Source: Acidiphilium multivorum AIU301
GTDB lineage: Bacteria > Pseudomonadota > Alphaproteobacteria > Acetobacterales > Acetobacteraceae
Direction of reading: 5' to 3'
NCBI RefSeq assembly: GCF_000202835.1
Contig: NC_015186.1
Coordinates: forward strand, 3,685,412 to 3,749,411
DNA length: 64,000 nt
Made by a program: the position numbers and the translations under genes. Positions 8,337 through 18,772 of this stretch are shown here, piece after piece (position 1 is the first letter of the stretch; the number at the start of each line of letters is the position of its first letter). A model generated the notes under the pieces. The model did no database searches and was not told the origin of the DNA. It was given only the letters and a program-made list of their open reading frames with translations.

Positions 8337-8726
8337 TCAGGCGATGCGGTTCACCACGCTGCGCAGCATATCGCGCACCGTGCCGGCAAGGCGGGCGAGT
8401 TCGGGGTTGTCGATCCCCTGCATCGAAGTCACCGGATCGATCGCCGAAACTTCCACCGAGCCGTCATCGTGCTGCTGGACGATGACATTGCAGGGCAGCA
8501 TGGTGCCGACCTTGTCTTCCAGCTTCAGCGCCTCGTGCGCCATGCGGGGATTGCAGGCGCCGAGGATGCGGTAGGGGCGGAACGCGACGCCGAGTTTCTT
8601 CTGCATGGTGTCTGCCACGTCGATGTCTGTCAACACGCCGAACCCTTCCGCCTGGAGGGCGGCGATGGTGGCGTCGACCGCGGCATCGAAGCCCAGGCCG
8701 ACCATTTTCGACAGGTGGTAGCTCAT
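8337..8726 (-). CDS. DUF302 family protein
   Basis: A 129-residue soluble protein with the DUF302 pattern: an early GFDAAVDATIAALQAEGFGVLTDIDV, the central LGACNPRMAHEAL and LPCNVIVQQHDDGSVEVSAIDP. The ATG at 8726 is preceded by GGGGAG at good spacing. The two cysteines (GACNP, LPCNV) are in family-conserved positions. The function of DUF302 is not established. It lies upstream of, and in the same frame as, the broken TSUP gene, with 54 bases between its stop and that GTG. Confidence 0.8.
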   Translation of the reverse strand: MSYHLSKMVGLGFDAAVDATIAALQAEGFGVLTDIDVADTMQKKLGVAFRPYRILGACNPRMAHEALKLEDKVGTMLPCNVIVQQHDDGSVEVSAIDPVTSMQGIDNPELARLAGTVRDMLRSVVNRIA

Positions 8727-8871
8727 CGACAATCTCCCCGGACAGAACGTGTCTCACCGGACATATGGGGCGGCGGCCCTGGATGTTGCAAGCACGCCGG
8801 CCGCCGCGTCCGATGCCCGATCGAATGATGCCATCCGATCGGGGAGGTCGCGCCGGGACTGCCAAAGGCGT

Positions 8872-10848
8872 TCAGGCGGACGGATTGGTCTTCGGCAGCG
8901 GGTTGAAGTCGGCCGGGATTTTCGTGTGGATGCCCTTTGCGACATCGGTCGGGACGATGCCGTCGGCCTGGCAGCCCTTGCCCCCGAATTGCGGCAGGGA
9001 GGTGATGTCGTGATCAGGGATGATGGCGTAGCTCGGCGGCAGCGGGCGGGCCTTGCCGTCGAGGCGCGCGGGGTCGAAGGCGGTCATCAGGTCCGTCGTG
9101 TCCGGTGTGATCGCGTCGGCCGGGCCGACATTCGCCTCGCCGAATTCCTTCAGGCCCAGGCGGCGGCCCTTCATCTCGTCCGGCAGAAGGGCGAGCGGGG
9201 TGAGACCGAATACCTTGTCGACGAATTTTACCACCGAGGCCTGGCTGCCAACGGTATGGGAGATCTGGTGCACCCGCGCATAGGGCGAAATGACGATCAG
9301 CGGCACGCGCGGGCCGAAGGTGAGGGGCTCGTGGTCTGGCCCCTTCACCACGATCGGTGGCGGCACATGGTCGTAATCGCCTTCCGAATCATCCCAGGTG
9401 ATGATGATTGCCGCGTGTTTCCAGTAGCGGCTGCGGGCGATCGCATTCACCGCCCTGGCGACGAAGGCCTCGCTGATCTGCGAGTCCGAGTAGGCCGGAT
9501 GATCGTCGTCACCGCGGAAATTCCTGCGCGCCTTGGCACTCGGGTTGTCCGGCGTCAGGCCCATGTCGTTGAGATAGCCGCCCTTGAGATAGAACACGCC
9601 GCCCGTGGCCGGCAGGCCGCCCGTCTTCAGCGCCGTGAAGAAGGCGGATGCGCCGTGCAGGTGATCACGTTCCGCCGGATTGTTAGCGACGTAGCCGAAA
9701 TACTGCGGACCGTTGTGGTGGGTGATGTAGGCGGCGTGCACGCCGTCGGCATCGGTCGGGCCCTCGTGCGCGGCGCTGACAGCTTTGCCGTAGCCTTCCT
9801 CGTACCAGCCCCAGTCGACCGGCTTCTGGCCGTGCGCGGCGAGATAGGCGATGTCCTGCCGCACATCGGCGAGGTCGAGCCGCGGATTTTCGTCATGCGC
9901 GGTTTCGCGCCGGATTGCGTGGCCCGCGGTGGTCAGGGCCAGTGAGGCATAGGTCTGGTTAATCTGCACATGCGCGCCGTGCGGGCTTGTGAAGTCGTGA
10001 GGATTGACCGGCACCTTCGGGTCGGGATCGAGCGGCGAGCCCCAGAACGGATCGTCGTCCGTGACCACCGGGACACCGGCGCCTGCCTCGCTGATCCGCC
10101 CGCCGGCGGCGTTGGTGGTTTCCGGCCCTCCCTTGAAGGTCCCGGTCGCCTCATTCGGGTGGAACGCCCATTGGGTCAGGCCCGTCTGGGCGGCGAAGAT
10201 CGAGAGATTGCCGGGCGTCGAGGGGCCGGCAATGTCCTGGAAGACATGGTCGAACAGGACGAAGCGATCGGCGTAGCGCCACAGAAAAGGCACCGTGTCG
10301 CAGTCCTCGTAGGCCATGGAGAGTTCGCCGAACTGTTTGGCTTCGAGTGAAGGATCGCCATGCGGAGAATATTTTTTCTCCTCGGTGATCGCGAAACGGT
10401 CCATGCGGGCGGTGCCGTTCACGACATGCATCTTGGCGACGATGCGGGCGTGGGAGTGATCGATGTCGTCGGTATCCCAGGCGTATTGCTTCGGGCCGAT
10501 GCGGAATGGCGAAATCGTGGTCCGGCTGCCGTTGGTGTTGATCAGCGTCTGCACGAAGCCGGGGGTTTTCGAGGCCGGCTGCGAATAAAGCCCGTCGGCG
10601 CCGGGGAAGGTGCCGAAATACGAGTCGAAGGAACGGTTTTCCTGATAGAGCACGAAGACGTATTTGATCTTGCGACGGACCATGGCCGTCATTTCCGCGT
10701 CGCTCGGCATGGGCTGCGGTGCGTCCATCATCTTCCGGACGATGCCGCGGGCATCGGGCTGGGTGACGACCTCATGCCCGGTTGCGGCGAGAGCCGCGAC
10801 ACTAACGGCGGAGAGCGCCGAACAGGCGATGATGAGTGCGCGTTTCAT
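8872..10848 (-). CDS. Exported phosphoesterase of the phospholipase C / AcpA acid phosphatase family
   Basis: A 658-residue protein with a signal peptide (KRALIIACSALSAVSVAALA). The phosphoesterase domain begins at about residue 62 with YVFVLYQENRSFDSYFGTFP, the metal/nucleophile-bearing motif of the family. It continues through DFTSPHGAHVQINQTYASLA and ends with IIITWDDSEGDYDHVPPP and GPRVPLIVISPYAR, which supply the remaining metal ligands. It should hydrolyse phosphate esters in the periplasm; phospholipid or phosphomonoester specificity cannot be read. It is monocistronic, with free gaps of about 145 bases on both sides. Confidence 0.85.
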   Translation of the reverse strand: MKRALIIACSALSAVSVAALAATGHEVVTQPDARGIVRKMMDAPQPMPSDAEMTAMVRRKIKYVFVLYQENRSFDSYFGTFPGADGLYSQPASKTPGFVQTLINTNGSRTTISPFRIGPKQYAWDTDDIDHSHARIVAKMHVVNGTARMDRFAITEEKKYSPHGDPSLEAKQFGELSMAYEDCDTVPFLWRYADRFVLFDHVFQDIAGPSTPGNLSIFAAQTGLTQWAFHPNEATGTFKGGPETTNAAGGRISEAGAGVPVVTDDDPFWGSPLDPDPKVPVNPHDFTSPHGAHVQINQTYASLALTTAGHAIRRETAHDENPRLDLADVRQDIAYLAAHGQKPVDWGWYEEGYGKAVSAAHEGPTDADGVHAAYITHHNGPQYFGYVANNPAERDHLHGASAFFTALKTGGLPATGGVFYLKGGYLNDMGLTPDNPSAKARRNFRGDDDHPAYSDSQISEAFVARAVNAIARSRYWKHAAIIITWDDSEGDYDHVPPPIVVKGPDHEPLTFGPRVPLIVISPYARVHQISHTVGSQASVVKFVDKVFGLTPLALLPDEMKGRRLGLKEFGEANVGPADAITPDTTDLMTAFDPARLDGKARPLPPSYAIIPDHDITSLPQFGGKGCQADGIVPTDVAKGIHTKIPADFNPLPKTNPSA

Positions 10849-10997
10849 TCAGGAACTCCCTTGTTGCCGTGACCCACCGCATGCGGACACGCGAGCCTGT
10901 CAGCCGGACCGGGCAGGTCGCGGCCGCCGGGCAAGGCTTTAGAGCAGCGCATTGCCCGCGTGGATGATGTTTCGGTGGCAATTCGCAATCCGGGCGG

Positions 10998-12176
10998 TCA
11001 GCCCGAGAGGAGGGCGACGGTGTGCCGGGCGATCATCGCCTCCTCGTCGGTCGGGATCACCCGCACCTCGATCGTGGACGCGGAGGCGGAAATTACCGGG
11101 GCATGCCGTTCATTCGAAGCGTCATCGAGCACGATGCCAAGATGGGCGAGGCGGGCGCAGATCATCCGCCGCACCGGCGCGGCGTGTTCGCCGATGCCGG
11201 CGGTGAAGACCAGGGTTTCAAGCCCGCCGAGGGCGACGGTCAGCGCGGCGATCTCGCGGGCCGCGCGATGGCAGAACAGGTCGACCGCCAGGCGGGACTC
11301 CGGGCGGTCGCTGACAAGCAGCGTCCGCATGTCCGATGCCTCGCCGGAAACACCGAGCAGGCCGGATTCGCTGTAGAGACAGCGGCTGATGGCCTTGGCG
11401 TCGAGCTGTTCCTGTTCGACCATGTAGAGCACCACGCCCGGATCGAGCGTGCCGGGGCGGGTGCCCATCATCAGCCCGTCGAGCGCGGTGAAGCCCATGC
11501 TCGATTCCACCGATCGGCCGGCCAGCATCGCGCAGGCACTGGCACCGTTGCCGAGATGAGCGGCAATGACCTTGCCGGCCGCCCGTGCGGGGTCGGCCGC
11601 CGCAAGGGCATGGGCGATGTATTCATAGGAAATGCCGTGGAAGCCATATCGCCGCACACCGGCTTCGTGATAACGCGCGGGCAGGGGCAGCCGGGTTGCG
11701 ACGTCGGTCATGGTGCGGTGAAACCCGGTGTCGAAACAGCCGATCTGAGGCAGGTTCGGGCGCAGGCGGGCGATGGCGCGCACCGCGGCGAGGTTGTGCG
11801 GCTGGTGCAGAGGGGCGAGCGGAGTGAGTGCCGCGAGTGCGGCGATGACCGCCTCGTCGAGCCGGACTGGCACCGCGAAATTTTGGCCGCCGTGGACGAT
11901 TCGGTGCCCGACAGCAACGAGGTGGTCGCTGTCGAGATGATCATCGGCCCAGTCAAGCAGCGGGCCGAGCAGATCCTCGTGCGTCATGGCCGCGCCAGTC
12001 TCCCAGCGCCGTTCGGTGACGGGCCGGCCTTCGGCATCGAAGCCCCGGAAATGCGGCGCCTCGCCGATCCGCTCGATCATGCCGTGCGCGCGCCGGGGCT
12101 GGCCGTCTTCGGTATCGAAAATGCCGAATTTGAGGCTCGACGAACCGGCGTTGAGAACCAGGACGGCGTTGCTCAT
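10998..12176 (-). CDS. ackA: Acetate kinase
   Basis: Interconverts acetate + ATP and acetyl phosphate. At 392 residues it has the usual length, opens with VLVLNAGSSSLKFGIFD, has VGHRIVHGGQNF with the catalytic region, RYGFHGISYEYIA, and HLGNGASACAM near the active site. The C-terminus has FTAGIGEHAAPVR. No phosphotransacetylase or phosphoketolase gene is beside it; the neighbours are an exported phosphoesterase and a cyclase-FHA protein. Confidence 0.95.
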   Translation of the reverse strand: MSNAVLVLNAGSSSLKFGIFDTEDGQPRRAHGMIERIGEAPHFRGFDAEGRPVTERRWETGAAMTHEDLLGPLLDWADDHLDSDHLVAVGHRIVHGGQNFAVPVRLDEAVIAALAALTPLAPLHQPHNLAAVRAIARLRPNLPQIGCFDTGFHRTMTDVATRLPLPARYHEAGVRRYGFHGISYEYIAHALAAADPARAAGKVIAAHLGNGASACAMLAGRSVESSMGFTALDGLMMGTRPGTLDPGVVLYMVEQEQLDAKAISRCLYSESGLLGVSGEASDMRTLLVSDRPESRLAVDLFCHRAAREIAALTVALGGLETLVFTAGIGEHAAPVRRMICARLAHLGIVLDDASNERHAPVISASASTIEVRVIPTDEEAMIARHTVALLSG

Positions 12177-12210
12177 TCTCGATGGTCTCCCTTCGGATGC
12201 GGGCCGGTCG

Positions 12211-13143
12211 TCAGGGCGGGGGGTCGGGCGCGCCGATCACCTGCGGGGCAGAACTGAGCGGCGTGGCGCCGCCGTTATGGTAGATGAGCTCCTGGTTGCC
12301 GAGGCGGATGACCGCACCATGCGCCAGCAGAGCCGGGCCGGAGAGGCGATTGCCATCGAGAAACGTGCCGTTGGACGAGTCGAGATCGGTCAGCCAGACT
12401 TCGTCATTGCGGAGTTCCAGTTGGCAGTGCTGCCGCGAAACCTCGCGGTCGCGCAGAACCACCGGGCAGGGAGGTGTCCTGCCGATCGTGAGCGGTTCGG
12501 GGCCAATCGGGATTTCGCGGATCGCTCGTCCTTCCGCCGGGATAAGCAGATAGTGGCGCGACGGAGCCATCCGAACGAAAGTGCGCTCCGACTCCGGGTC
12601 GTCGTGTTCCTGCCAGGGTAACGCCACGCGGAACACGTTCACGCTGCGGGCGATGTTGCGCAGACGATGCGGGCCAAGATCGACCAGGCGCAGCGGGATC
12701 TTGCCGGTGGCATCCTCCTGCACGCGGGCGGAGATGCAAATTCCTCCAGGTTCCGCAAGACGTTCAAGGCGGGCGGCAACATTCACGCCGTCGCCCAGCA
12801 GATCATCGCCATCGATGACAACCTCGCCCTGATGCACGGCGATGCGGAACCGGAGAGGCGCGGGCGCGTTGTCTTCACCGTCGAGCTCGTGCAGGCGTGT
12901 CTGGATCTCGATGGCGCAGCGCAGGCCCAGCACCGCACTCGGGAATTCGGCTAGAGCGCCATCCCCGGTCGCCTTGAACACGCGACCATGATGGGTATGG
13001 ACTGCCGGATCGATCACTTCGGCACGCGCTTTGGCGAGGCGTCGCAGCGTGCCGGGCTCATCCTGGCCGAGCAGCCGCGAGAATCCGACCATATCGACCG
13101 CCATGATCGCGGCCAGCTTGCGTTCCGCGAATTCGAAACTCAA
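12211..13143 (-). CDS. Class III adenylate/guanylate cyclase fused to an FHA domain
   Basis: A 310-residue cytoplasmic protein. Residues about 8-175 are a class III nucleotide cyclase homology domain (MAVDMVGFSRLL with the first metal Asp, VFKATGDGALAEF with the second, GDGVNVAARLERLAEPG). Residues about 215-290 form a forkhead-associated domain with the phosphothreonine pocket (IGRTPPCPVV, SRQHCQLEL, SSNGTFLDGNRL). This suggests a cyclase, active or regulatory, recruited or controlled by a phosphorylated partner. No Ser/Thr kinase is seen nearby. It ends 34 bases before ackA. Confidence 0.85.
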   Translation of the reverse strand: MSFEFAERKLAAIMAVDMVGFSRLLGQDEPGTLRRLAKARAEVIDPAVHTHHGRVFKATGDGALAEFPSAVLGLRCAIEIQTRLHELDGEDNAPAPLRFRIAVHQGEVVIDGDDLLGDGVNVAARLERLAEPGGICISARVQEDATGKIPLRLVDLGPHRLRNIARSVNVFRVALPWQEHDDPESERTFVRMAPSRHYLLIPAEGRAIREIPIGPEPLTIGRTPPCPVVLRDREVSRQHCQLELRNDEVWLTDLDSSNGTFLDGNRLSGPALLAHGAVIRLGNQELIYHNGGATPLSSAPQVIGAPDPPP

Positions 13144-13246
13144 CGGGAACCCCCGGCGGGCGCTAACGCCCCTTCACAATTTCCGACTGGAATTCCTAGA
13201 TGAAATGCGATGGGCAGGCAACAAATCGACCCGCACCACAATCGGG

Positions 13247-13278
13247 GGAGACCGGTCCGGCACGCCGGACCGGTCTCC
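13247..13278 (-). terminator. Perfect 15-bp inverted repeat downstream of glnA
   Basis: GGAGACCGGTCCGGC pairs with its exact complement after a two-base centre. It lies 25 bases past the glnA stop. There is no clean T-run on the minus strand, so it may be a pausing or mRNA-stabilising hairpin rather than a classical intrinsic terminator. Confidence 0.55.
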
Positions 13279-13302
13279 GATGATCTTTCGTATCCGACCG
13301 GA

Positions 13303-14736
13303 TCAGGCCGAGTAGTACATTTCGAACTCGACCGGGTGCGGCGTATGCTCGAAGCGGTACACTTCTTCCCACTTCAGCGCGATATAGCTCTCGATCTGTT
13401 CCTTGCTGAACACGTCGCCGGCGAGCAGGAAGTCATGGTCGGCGGCAAGGGATTCCAGCGCCTCGCGGAGCGAGCCGCAGACGGTGGGAATGCCCTGGAG
13501 TTCTTCGGGGGGCAGGTCGTAGAGGTTTTTGTCCATCGGGTCGCCCGGATGGATCTTGTTCTTGATGCCGTCGAGCCCGGCCATCGCCATCGCGGCGAAG
13601 GCCAGATAGGGGTTCGCGGTCGGGTCGGGGAAGCGGACTTCGACGCGCTTGGCCTTCGGGTTCGTGGTGTAGGGAATGCGGCAGGAGGCCGAGCGGTTCC
13701 GGGACGAGTAGGCCAGCAGCACCGGCGCCTCGAAGCCCGGAATCAGCCGCTTGTAGCTGTTCGTGCTCGGGTTGGTGAAGGCGTTCAGCGCCTTGGCGTG
13801 CTTGATGATGCCGCCGATGTAGTAAAGGCAGAGCTCGGACAGATCCGCATAGCCATTGCCGGCGAAGAGGGGCTTGCCGTTCTTCCAGATCGACTGGTGG
13901 GTGTGCATGCCGGAGCCATTGTCGCCATAGATCGGCTTCGGCATGAACGTCGCCGTCTTGCCGTAGCTGTGGGCGACGTTGTGGACGCAGTATTTGTAGA
14001 TCTGCATCTGGTCGGCCATCTGCACCAGCGTGCCGAACTTGGTGCCGAGCTCGTGCTGGCTCTGCGCCACCTCGTGGTGGTGCTTCTCGATCGGCAGGCC
14101 CATCTCGCCCATCGTCGAGAGCATTTCGGCGCGCAGGTCGCTCTCGGAGTCGACAGGCGGAACCGGGAAATAGCCGCCCTTCACCACCGGGCGGTGGCCC
14201 ATGTTGCCTTCCGGGTAGTCTTTCAGCGAGGAGCCGGGGCCTTCGATGCTGTCGAGTTGGTAGGTGCCGAAATTGCCGCCGGTGCCGAAGCGCACGGAGT
14301 CGAAGATGAAGAACTCGGCTTCCGCGCCAAACAGGATGGAGTCACCGACGCCCGAAGCGCGGACATAGGCTTCGACCTTCTTGGCGGTCGAGCGCGGGTC
14401 GCGCGAGTAGGGCAGGCCCGTCGAAGGCTCCAGGATGTCGCAGAAAATGACCATGCTCGGCTTCGCCGCGAACGGGTCCATCACCGCGGTTTCAGGATCC
14501 GGCATCAGGATCATGTCGCTCTCGTTGATGACCTTCCAGCCGGCGATCGAGGAACCGTCGAACATGATGCCGTCACGGAACGCGTCCTCGCCCATCGTCG
14601 AGATGTGCTGGGCGGTGTGATGCCACTTGCCGCGCGGGTCGGTGAACCGCAGGTCGACATACTCGACCCCGTTCTCCTTCATCATGGCCATCACCTTGCT
14701 GATCGCATCGCCGCTACCGGCGGGCTTCTTCGCCAT
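13303..14736 (-). CDS. glnA: Glutamine synthetase type I (GSI-beta)
   Basis: Makes glutamine from glutamate, ammonia and ATP. 477 residues. Visible signatures are [15 protein letters not shown] at the N-terminus, [16 protein letters not shown] with metal ligands, [15 protein letters not shown] at the ammonia/ATP site, and the adenylylation loop [10 protein letters not shown] with its tyrosine. The enzyme should therefore be controlled by GlnE. The ATG at 14736 follows GAGGA. It sits 82 bases downstream of glnB, the standard glnBA arrangement. Confidence 0.97.
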   Translation of the reverse strand: MAKKPAGSGDAISKVMAMMKENGVEYVDLRFTDPRGKWHHTAQHISTMGEDAFRDGIMFDGSSIAGWKVINESDMILMPDPETAVMDPFAAKPSMVIFCDILEPSTGLPYSRDPRSTAKKVEAYVRASGVGDSILFGAEAEFFIFDSVRFGTGGNFGTYQLDSIEGPGSSLKDYPEGNMGHRPVVKGGYFPVPPVDSESDLRAEMLSTMGEMGLPIEKHHHEVAQSQHELGTKFGTLVQMADQMQIYKYCVHNVAHSYGKTATFMPKPIYGDNGSGMHTHQSIWKNGKPLFAGNGYADLSELCLYYIGGIIKHAKALNAFTNPSTNSYKRLIPGFEAPVLLAYSSRNRSASCRIPYTTNPKAKRVEVRFPDPTANPYLAFAAMAMAGLDGIKNKIHPGDPMDKNLYDLPPEELQGIPTVCGSLREALESLAADHDFLLAGDVFSKEQIESYIALKWEEVYRFEHTPHPVEFEMYYSA

Positions 14737-14818
14737 TGTCGTCCTCACTGCTGGTCATTGTGCGGGCCCGCCCCATGCGGTTCCGCTCTCGTTGGGTTTG
14801 AAGGAAGGTTTGAAAGAG

Positions 14819-15304
<486 letters not shown>

Positions 15305-15429
15305 CTACCGGGGCGGCAGAAGTCGTGCCTAAGGAAACAGCAATTACTGCCCACGAATCAAGCCCGGTCCGCTAAACCCCTTGCCCTTCCGCCCGGCGTC
15401 GCGATAGTGCGGAGGCCCAGTCGTACGGA

Positions 15430-16614
15430 GTGAGACGCGTGAAGTTGCCCAACCAGCTGCTCGACAATATCGGCACGACCATCTTCACCATCATGTCCGC
15501 GCTCGCGGTCGAGCATGGGGCGATCAATCTCGGCCAGGGATTTCCCGATACTGATGGCCCGGCAGACGTGATCGAGGCCGCTGCCGCGGCGCTGCGTGAC
15601 GGGCGCAACCAGTATCCGCCGCTGACCGGCGTGGCCGAACTGCGCGAAGCGGTGGCGGCGGCGAACAGGCGTTTCTATGGAATCGAGGCCGATCCGGCGC
15701 GCGAGGTGGTGGTGACCTCCGGCGCGACCGAAGCGATTACCGCAAGCCTGCTCGCTCTGCTCGATCCCGGTGATGAGGTCGTGCTGATCGAACCGCTCTA
15801 CGATACCTATCTGCCGGTGGTGCAACTGGTGGGGGCGACGGCCAGGCTCGTGCGGCTCAACCCGCCGGACTGGGCGCTGCCGCGGGCCGAACTGGCGGCC
15901 GCGTTCGGGCCGAAGACAAAGCTGCTGCTGCTCAATTCGCCGATGAACCCGACGGGCAAGGTATTCACCCGCGAAGAGCTCGGCTTCATCGCCGATCTTC
16001 TCGTCAAGCATGACTGCTATGCGGTTTGCGATGAAGTTTACGAGCATCTCGTTTTCGACGGACTGCAGCATATCCCGCTGATGAGCCTGCCCGGCCTGCG
16101 CGAGCGCTGCGTGCGCATCGGCAGCGCCGGCAAGACGTTCAGCCTGACGGGCTGGAAGATTGGCTATGTCACCGCGCCGGCGCGGCTGGCGGGGGTGATC
16201 GCGCGGGCGCACCAGAACCTTACCTTCACCACGCCGCCCAACCTGCAGCGCGCGGTGGCGGTGGGGCTCGCCAAGGACGATGCCTATTTCGCCTCGCTCG
16301 CGTCCGATCTCGCGGCGAAGCGCGACCGGCTTTCGGAAGGATTGCGGCGGATCGGCTTCGGCGTGCTGCCGAGCCACGGCTCCTATTTCGTCACGGCCGA
16401 TTTCGCGCCGCTCGGTTTCAACGGCGACGATGCCGATTTCTGCCGGCACATCACCGAACACGCGAAGGTGGCTGCCATTCCGGTTTCCGCGTTCTATCCG
16501 GGCGAGGCGCCACGGCATTACGCGCGGTTCGCCTTCTGCAAGCGCGAGGCGGTGCTGGATGAGGCCGTGGAACGGCTCGCGGCCCATTTTGCGGCACGAC
16601 GGGCGGCCGAATAG
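15430..16614 (+). CDS. PLP-dependent class I/II aminotransferase (methionine/glutamine/kynurenine type)
   Basis: A 394-residue fold-type I transaminase. Features are INLGQGFPDTDGP near the N-terminus, YPPLTGVAELREAVA, LLNSPMNPTGKV with the substrate-carboxylate region, YAVCDEVYEHLVFDG, and the PLP lysine in GSAGKTFSLTGWKIGY. The last pattern is typical of the YbdL/kynurenine aminotransferase group, which uses methionine or glutamine as amino donor. The GTG start gives the normal N-terminus. The omega-amidase homologue 40 bases downstream suggests glutamine transamination. Confidence 0.85.
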   Translation: MRRVKLPNQLLDNIGTTIFTIMSALAVEHGAINLGQGFPDTDGPADVIEAAAAALRDGRNQYPPLTGVAELREAVAAANRRFYGIEADPAREVVVTSGATEAITASLLALLDPGDEVVLIEPLYDTYLPVVQLVGATARLVRLNPPDWALPRAELAAAFGPKTKLLLLNSPMNPTGKVFTREELGFIADLLVKHDCYAVCDEVYEHLVFDGLQHIPLMSLPGLRERCVRIGSAGKTFSLTGWKIGYVTAPARLAGVIARAHQNLTFTTPPNLQRAVAVGLAKDDAYFASLASDLAAKRDRLSEGLRRIGFGVLPSHGSYFVTADFAPLGFNGDDADFCRHITEHAKVAAIPVSAFYPGEAPRHYARFAFCKREAVLDEAVERLAAHFAARRAAE

Positions 16615-16654
16615 CGCGCTTGCCTGCGCTCGGCACCTGGCGCACGATAGGGTG

Positions 16655-17506
16655 ATGCAGGACGATACGCTTCGCCTCTCCGTCATCCAGATGACGCCGG
16701 GCGCCGACAAGGGCGCCAATATCGCCCAGGCGCGAGGGCTGATCGACGCGGCCGTTGCCGCCGACCGGCCTGACCTCGTGTCGTTGCCGGAGGTCTGGAG
16801 TTGCCTTGGTGGCGACCGGGCGGCCAAGACAGAGGCCGCCGAGGTGCTTCCCGCGGCGGGATCGGGCGAGACGGGCGGCGACGCCTATGAATTCCTGCGC
16901 GAGACCGCCAGGCGTCACCGCATTCATGTCCATGGCGGTTCGATTGGCGAGCAGGGTGGCGACCGGCTTTACAACACGACCCTTGTATTCGACCCGGACG
17001 GGCGGGAAATCGCGCGTTACCGCAAGATTCACCTGTTCGACATCACGACGCCGGACGGGCAGGGCTATCGCGAGAGCGCGACCTATGGCGCTGGTGATGC
17101 GGTGGTCACATGCCGCATCGGCGGGCTCACCGTCGGCCTGTCGATCTGTTACGATATGCGCTTTCCTGAACTTTATCTCGCCCTGCGCCGTGCTGGGGCG
17201 GATCTGATCATGGTGCCGGCGGCTTTCACCTTGCAGACCGGCAAGGATCACTGGGACGTTCTGCTCCGTGCCCGCGCCATCGAGACCCAGTGCTGGATCG
17301 CGGCGGCGGCCTGCGTCGGCCCCCATCGCGACGGCCGCGGCGAGACACGGTTCACCTATGGCAATTCGCTGATCGCCGATCCTTGGGGCAGCATCGTCGC
17401 CCGCGTTTCCGACGGACCCGGTTTCGCCACCGCGCGGATCGATCCCGCCCGGGGTGCGAAAGTGCGGCGCGACATGCCGGTTCTCGAACACCGCAAGCTC
17501 GCTTGA
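16655..17506 (+). CDS. Nitrilase-superfamily carbon-nitrogen hydrolase, probable omega-amidase
   Basis: A 283-residue hydrolase with the Glu-Lys-Cys triad in order: SLPEVWS (Glu), [10 protein letters not shown] (Lys) and [14 protein letters not shown] (Cys). The text matches the Nit2 group, which hydrolyses 2-oxoglutaramate and 2-oxosuccinamate, the products of glutamine and asparagine transamination. The neighbouring transaminase makes that assignment likely. It is followed by nadK with a four-base overlap (TTGA). Confidence 0.85.
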   Translation: MQDDTLRLSVIQMTPGADKGANIAQARGLIDAAVAADRPDLVSLPEVWSCLGGDRAAKTEAAEVLPAAGSGETGGDAYEFLRETARRHRIHVHGGSIGEQGGDRLYNTTLVFDPDGREIARYRKIHLFDITTPDGQGYRESATYGAGDAVVTCRIGGLTVGLSICYDMRFPELYLALRRAGADLIMVPAAFTLQTGKDHWDVLLRARAIETQCWIAAAACVGPHRDGRGETRFTYGNSLIADPWGSIVARVSDGPGFATARIDPARGAKVRRDMPVLEHRKLA

Positions 17507-18264
17507 CCCATATTCATTTCACCGCAGCCTCGACCGAACAGGCCCAGGACGCGCGGGAGCGGCTGGTCGCGTTATACGGCGATTCCGGCCCTGAGGCGGC
17601 CGAAGTGGTCGTCGCGCTTGGCGGGGACGGGCTGATGCTCGAGACCATTCACCGGATGATCGACCGCGAACTGCCGGTCTATGGCATGAATTGCGGCTCG
17701 GTCGGCTTCCTGATGAACGATTTCGCCGAGGCCGACCTGCCGGCGCGCATTGCGCGCGCGCAGAGCAACGACATCCATCCGTTGCGGATGCATGCCGTGA
17801 CCTCGACCGGCGCCGTCGAGGAAGCGCTCGCCTTCAACGAGGTGAGCCTGCTGCGCCAGTTGCGCCAGGCGGCGAAGATCCGGATCTCGATCGATGGCAG
17901 GGTGCGCCTCGCGGAACTGATCTGCGATGGCGTGCTGGTCTCTACCCCGGCGGGTTCGACCGCCTATAATCTTTCCGCCCACGGGCCGATCGTGCCGCTC
18001 ACCGCCAATCTGCTGCCGCTCACACCGATTTCGGCCTTCCGGCCGCGCCGGTGGCGAGGGGCGCTGCTGCCGTCGAACAGCGAGATCCTGTTCGAGATTC
18101 TCGAATCGGAAAAGCGGCCGGTGGCCGCCGTGGCCGACTTCACCGAGGTGCGGCGGGTCATATCAGTGGCGGCGAGCGAGGATCGCTCTGTCTGCGCAAG
18201 GATCCTCTCCGATCCGGATCGGGCCCTGTCGGAACGGATCATCCGCGAACAATTCACCGTCTGA
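17503..18264 (+). CDS. nadK: NAD kinase
   Basis: Phosphorylates NAD to NADP. The protein has 253 residues. The key motif [15 protein letters not shown] is at about residue 40, [14 protein letters not shown] follows, and the C-terminal substrate loop is [20 protein letters not shown]. The start must be the TTG at 17503, which overlaps the preceding stop. It gives [14 protein letters not shown], the normal N-terminus for alphaproteobacterial NadK, and no ATG is available. Confidence 0.93.
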   Translation: MTHIHFTAASTEQAQDARERLVALYGDSGPEAAEVVVALGGDGLMLETIHRMIDRELPVYGMNCGSVGFLMNDFAEADLPARIARAQSNDIHPLRMHAVTSTGAVEEALAFNEVSLLRQLRQAAKIRISIDGRVRLAELICDGVLVSTPAGSTAYNLSAHGPIVPLTANLLPLTPISAFRPRRWRGALLPSNSEILFEILESEKRPVAAVADFTEVRRVISVAASEDRSVCARILSDPDRALSERIIREQFTV

Positions 18265-18499
18265 TCGTCGGGTCCCGGGCCGAGGGAACCAGCGTGCCGA
18301 GTTCACGCGAATTGGGGCACCCCTCGTGCAGCATTCGCCATGATCGGTGTCGGCTATGGCGAAATCAAGGCAGTAATTGGACAATGGTGTCAAATTGATA
18401 GGCTTTATCGTAATCAAATTTTAAGTAGAACTAAAAGGCGGTCAGTCATACCTCATCTCGGCAGGCAAGTTATTGTTGTATTGCCGAAAGGAGAATTCC

Positions 18500-18736
18500 A
18501 TGCCGCTTTACGGAAAGAGGATTCTGTTCATGCGTAATCCAGGCTGCCGGCTTGTGGCCATTGCAGGTCTTGCCGCCGCAGGGGTAACGCTGGCCGGCTG
18601 CGGCGGTCCACCTCCGGTTCGGTCCACGACCACGACCACCGAACAGACCACGACAGCACCGCCATCGCCGATGGCGCCGCCCGGCGCGGCGACGACCACG
18701 ACAATAAGGCGGTCCGTTACGACGACTCATGAATGA
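18500..18736 (+). CDS. Small threonine-rich lipoprotein
   Basis: A 78-residue protein with a lipoprotein signal: positive N-region, hydrophobic RLVAIAGLAAAGVTLAGC with the lipobox LAGC near residue 34, then Gly-Gly-Pro and a low-complexity mature tail rich in Thr and Pro (TTTTTEQTTT). AAAGGAG precedes the ATG at 18500; an internal ATG at 18530 is an alternative. The mature region has no recognisable fold. The AT-rich 235 bases upstream should hold its promoter. Confidence 0.65.
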   Translation: MPLYGKRILFMRNPGCRLVAIAGLAAAGVTLAGCGGPPPVRSTTTTTEQTTTAPPSPMAPPGAATTTTIRRSVTTTHE

Positions 18737-18772
18737 CCGCCTCACGCGGCGGCACGGCCGTCGCGCCGGCGC

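Noticed and set aside
18265..18499. Coding potential in the AT-rich gap between nadK and the lipoprotein
   Set aside because: Only short frames without ribosome sites. The base composition suggests a promoter or foreign scrap, not a gene.
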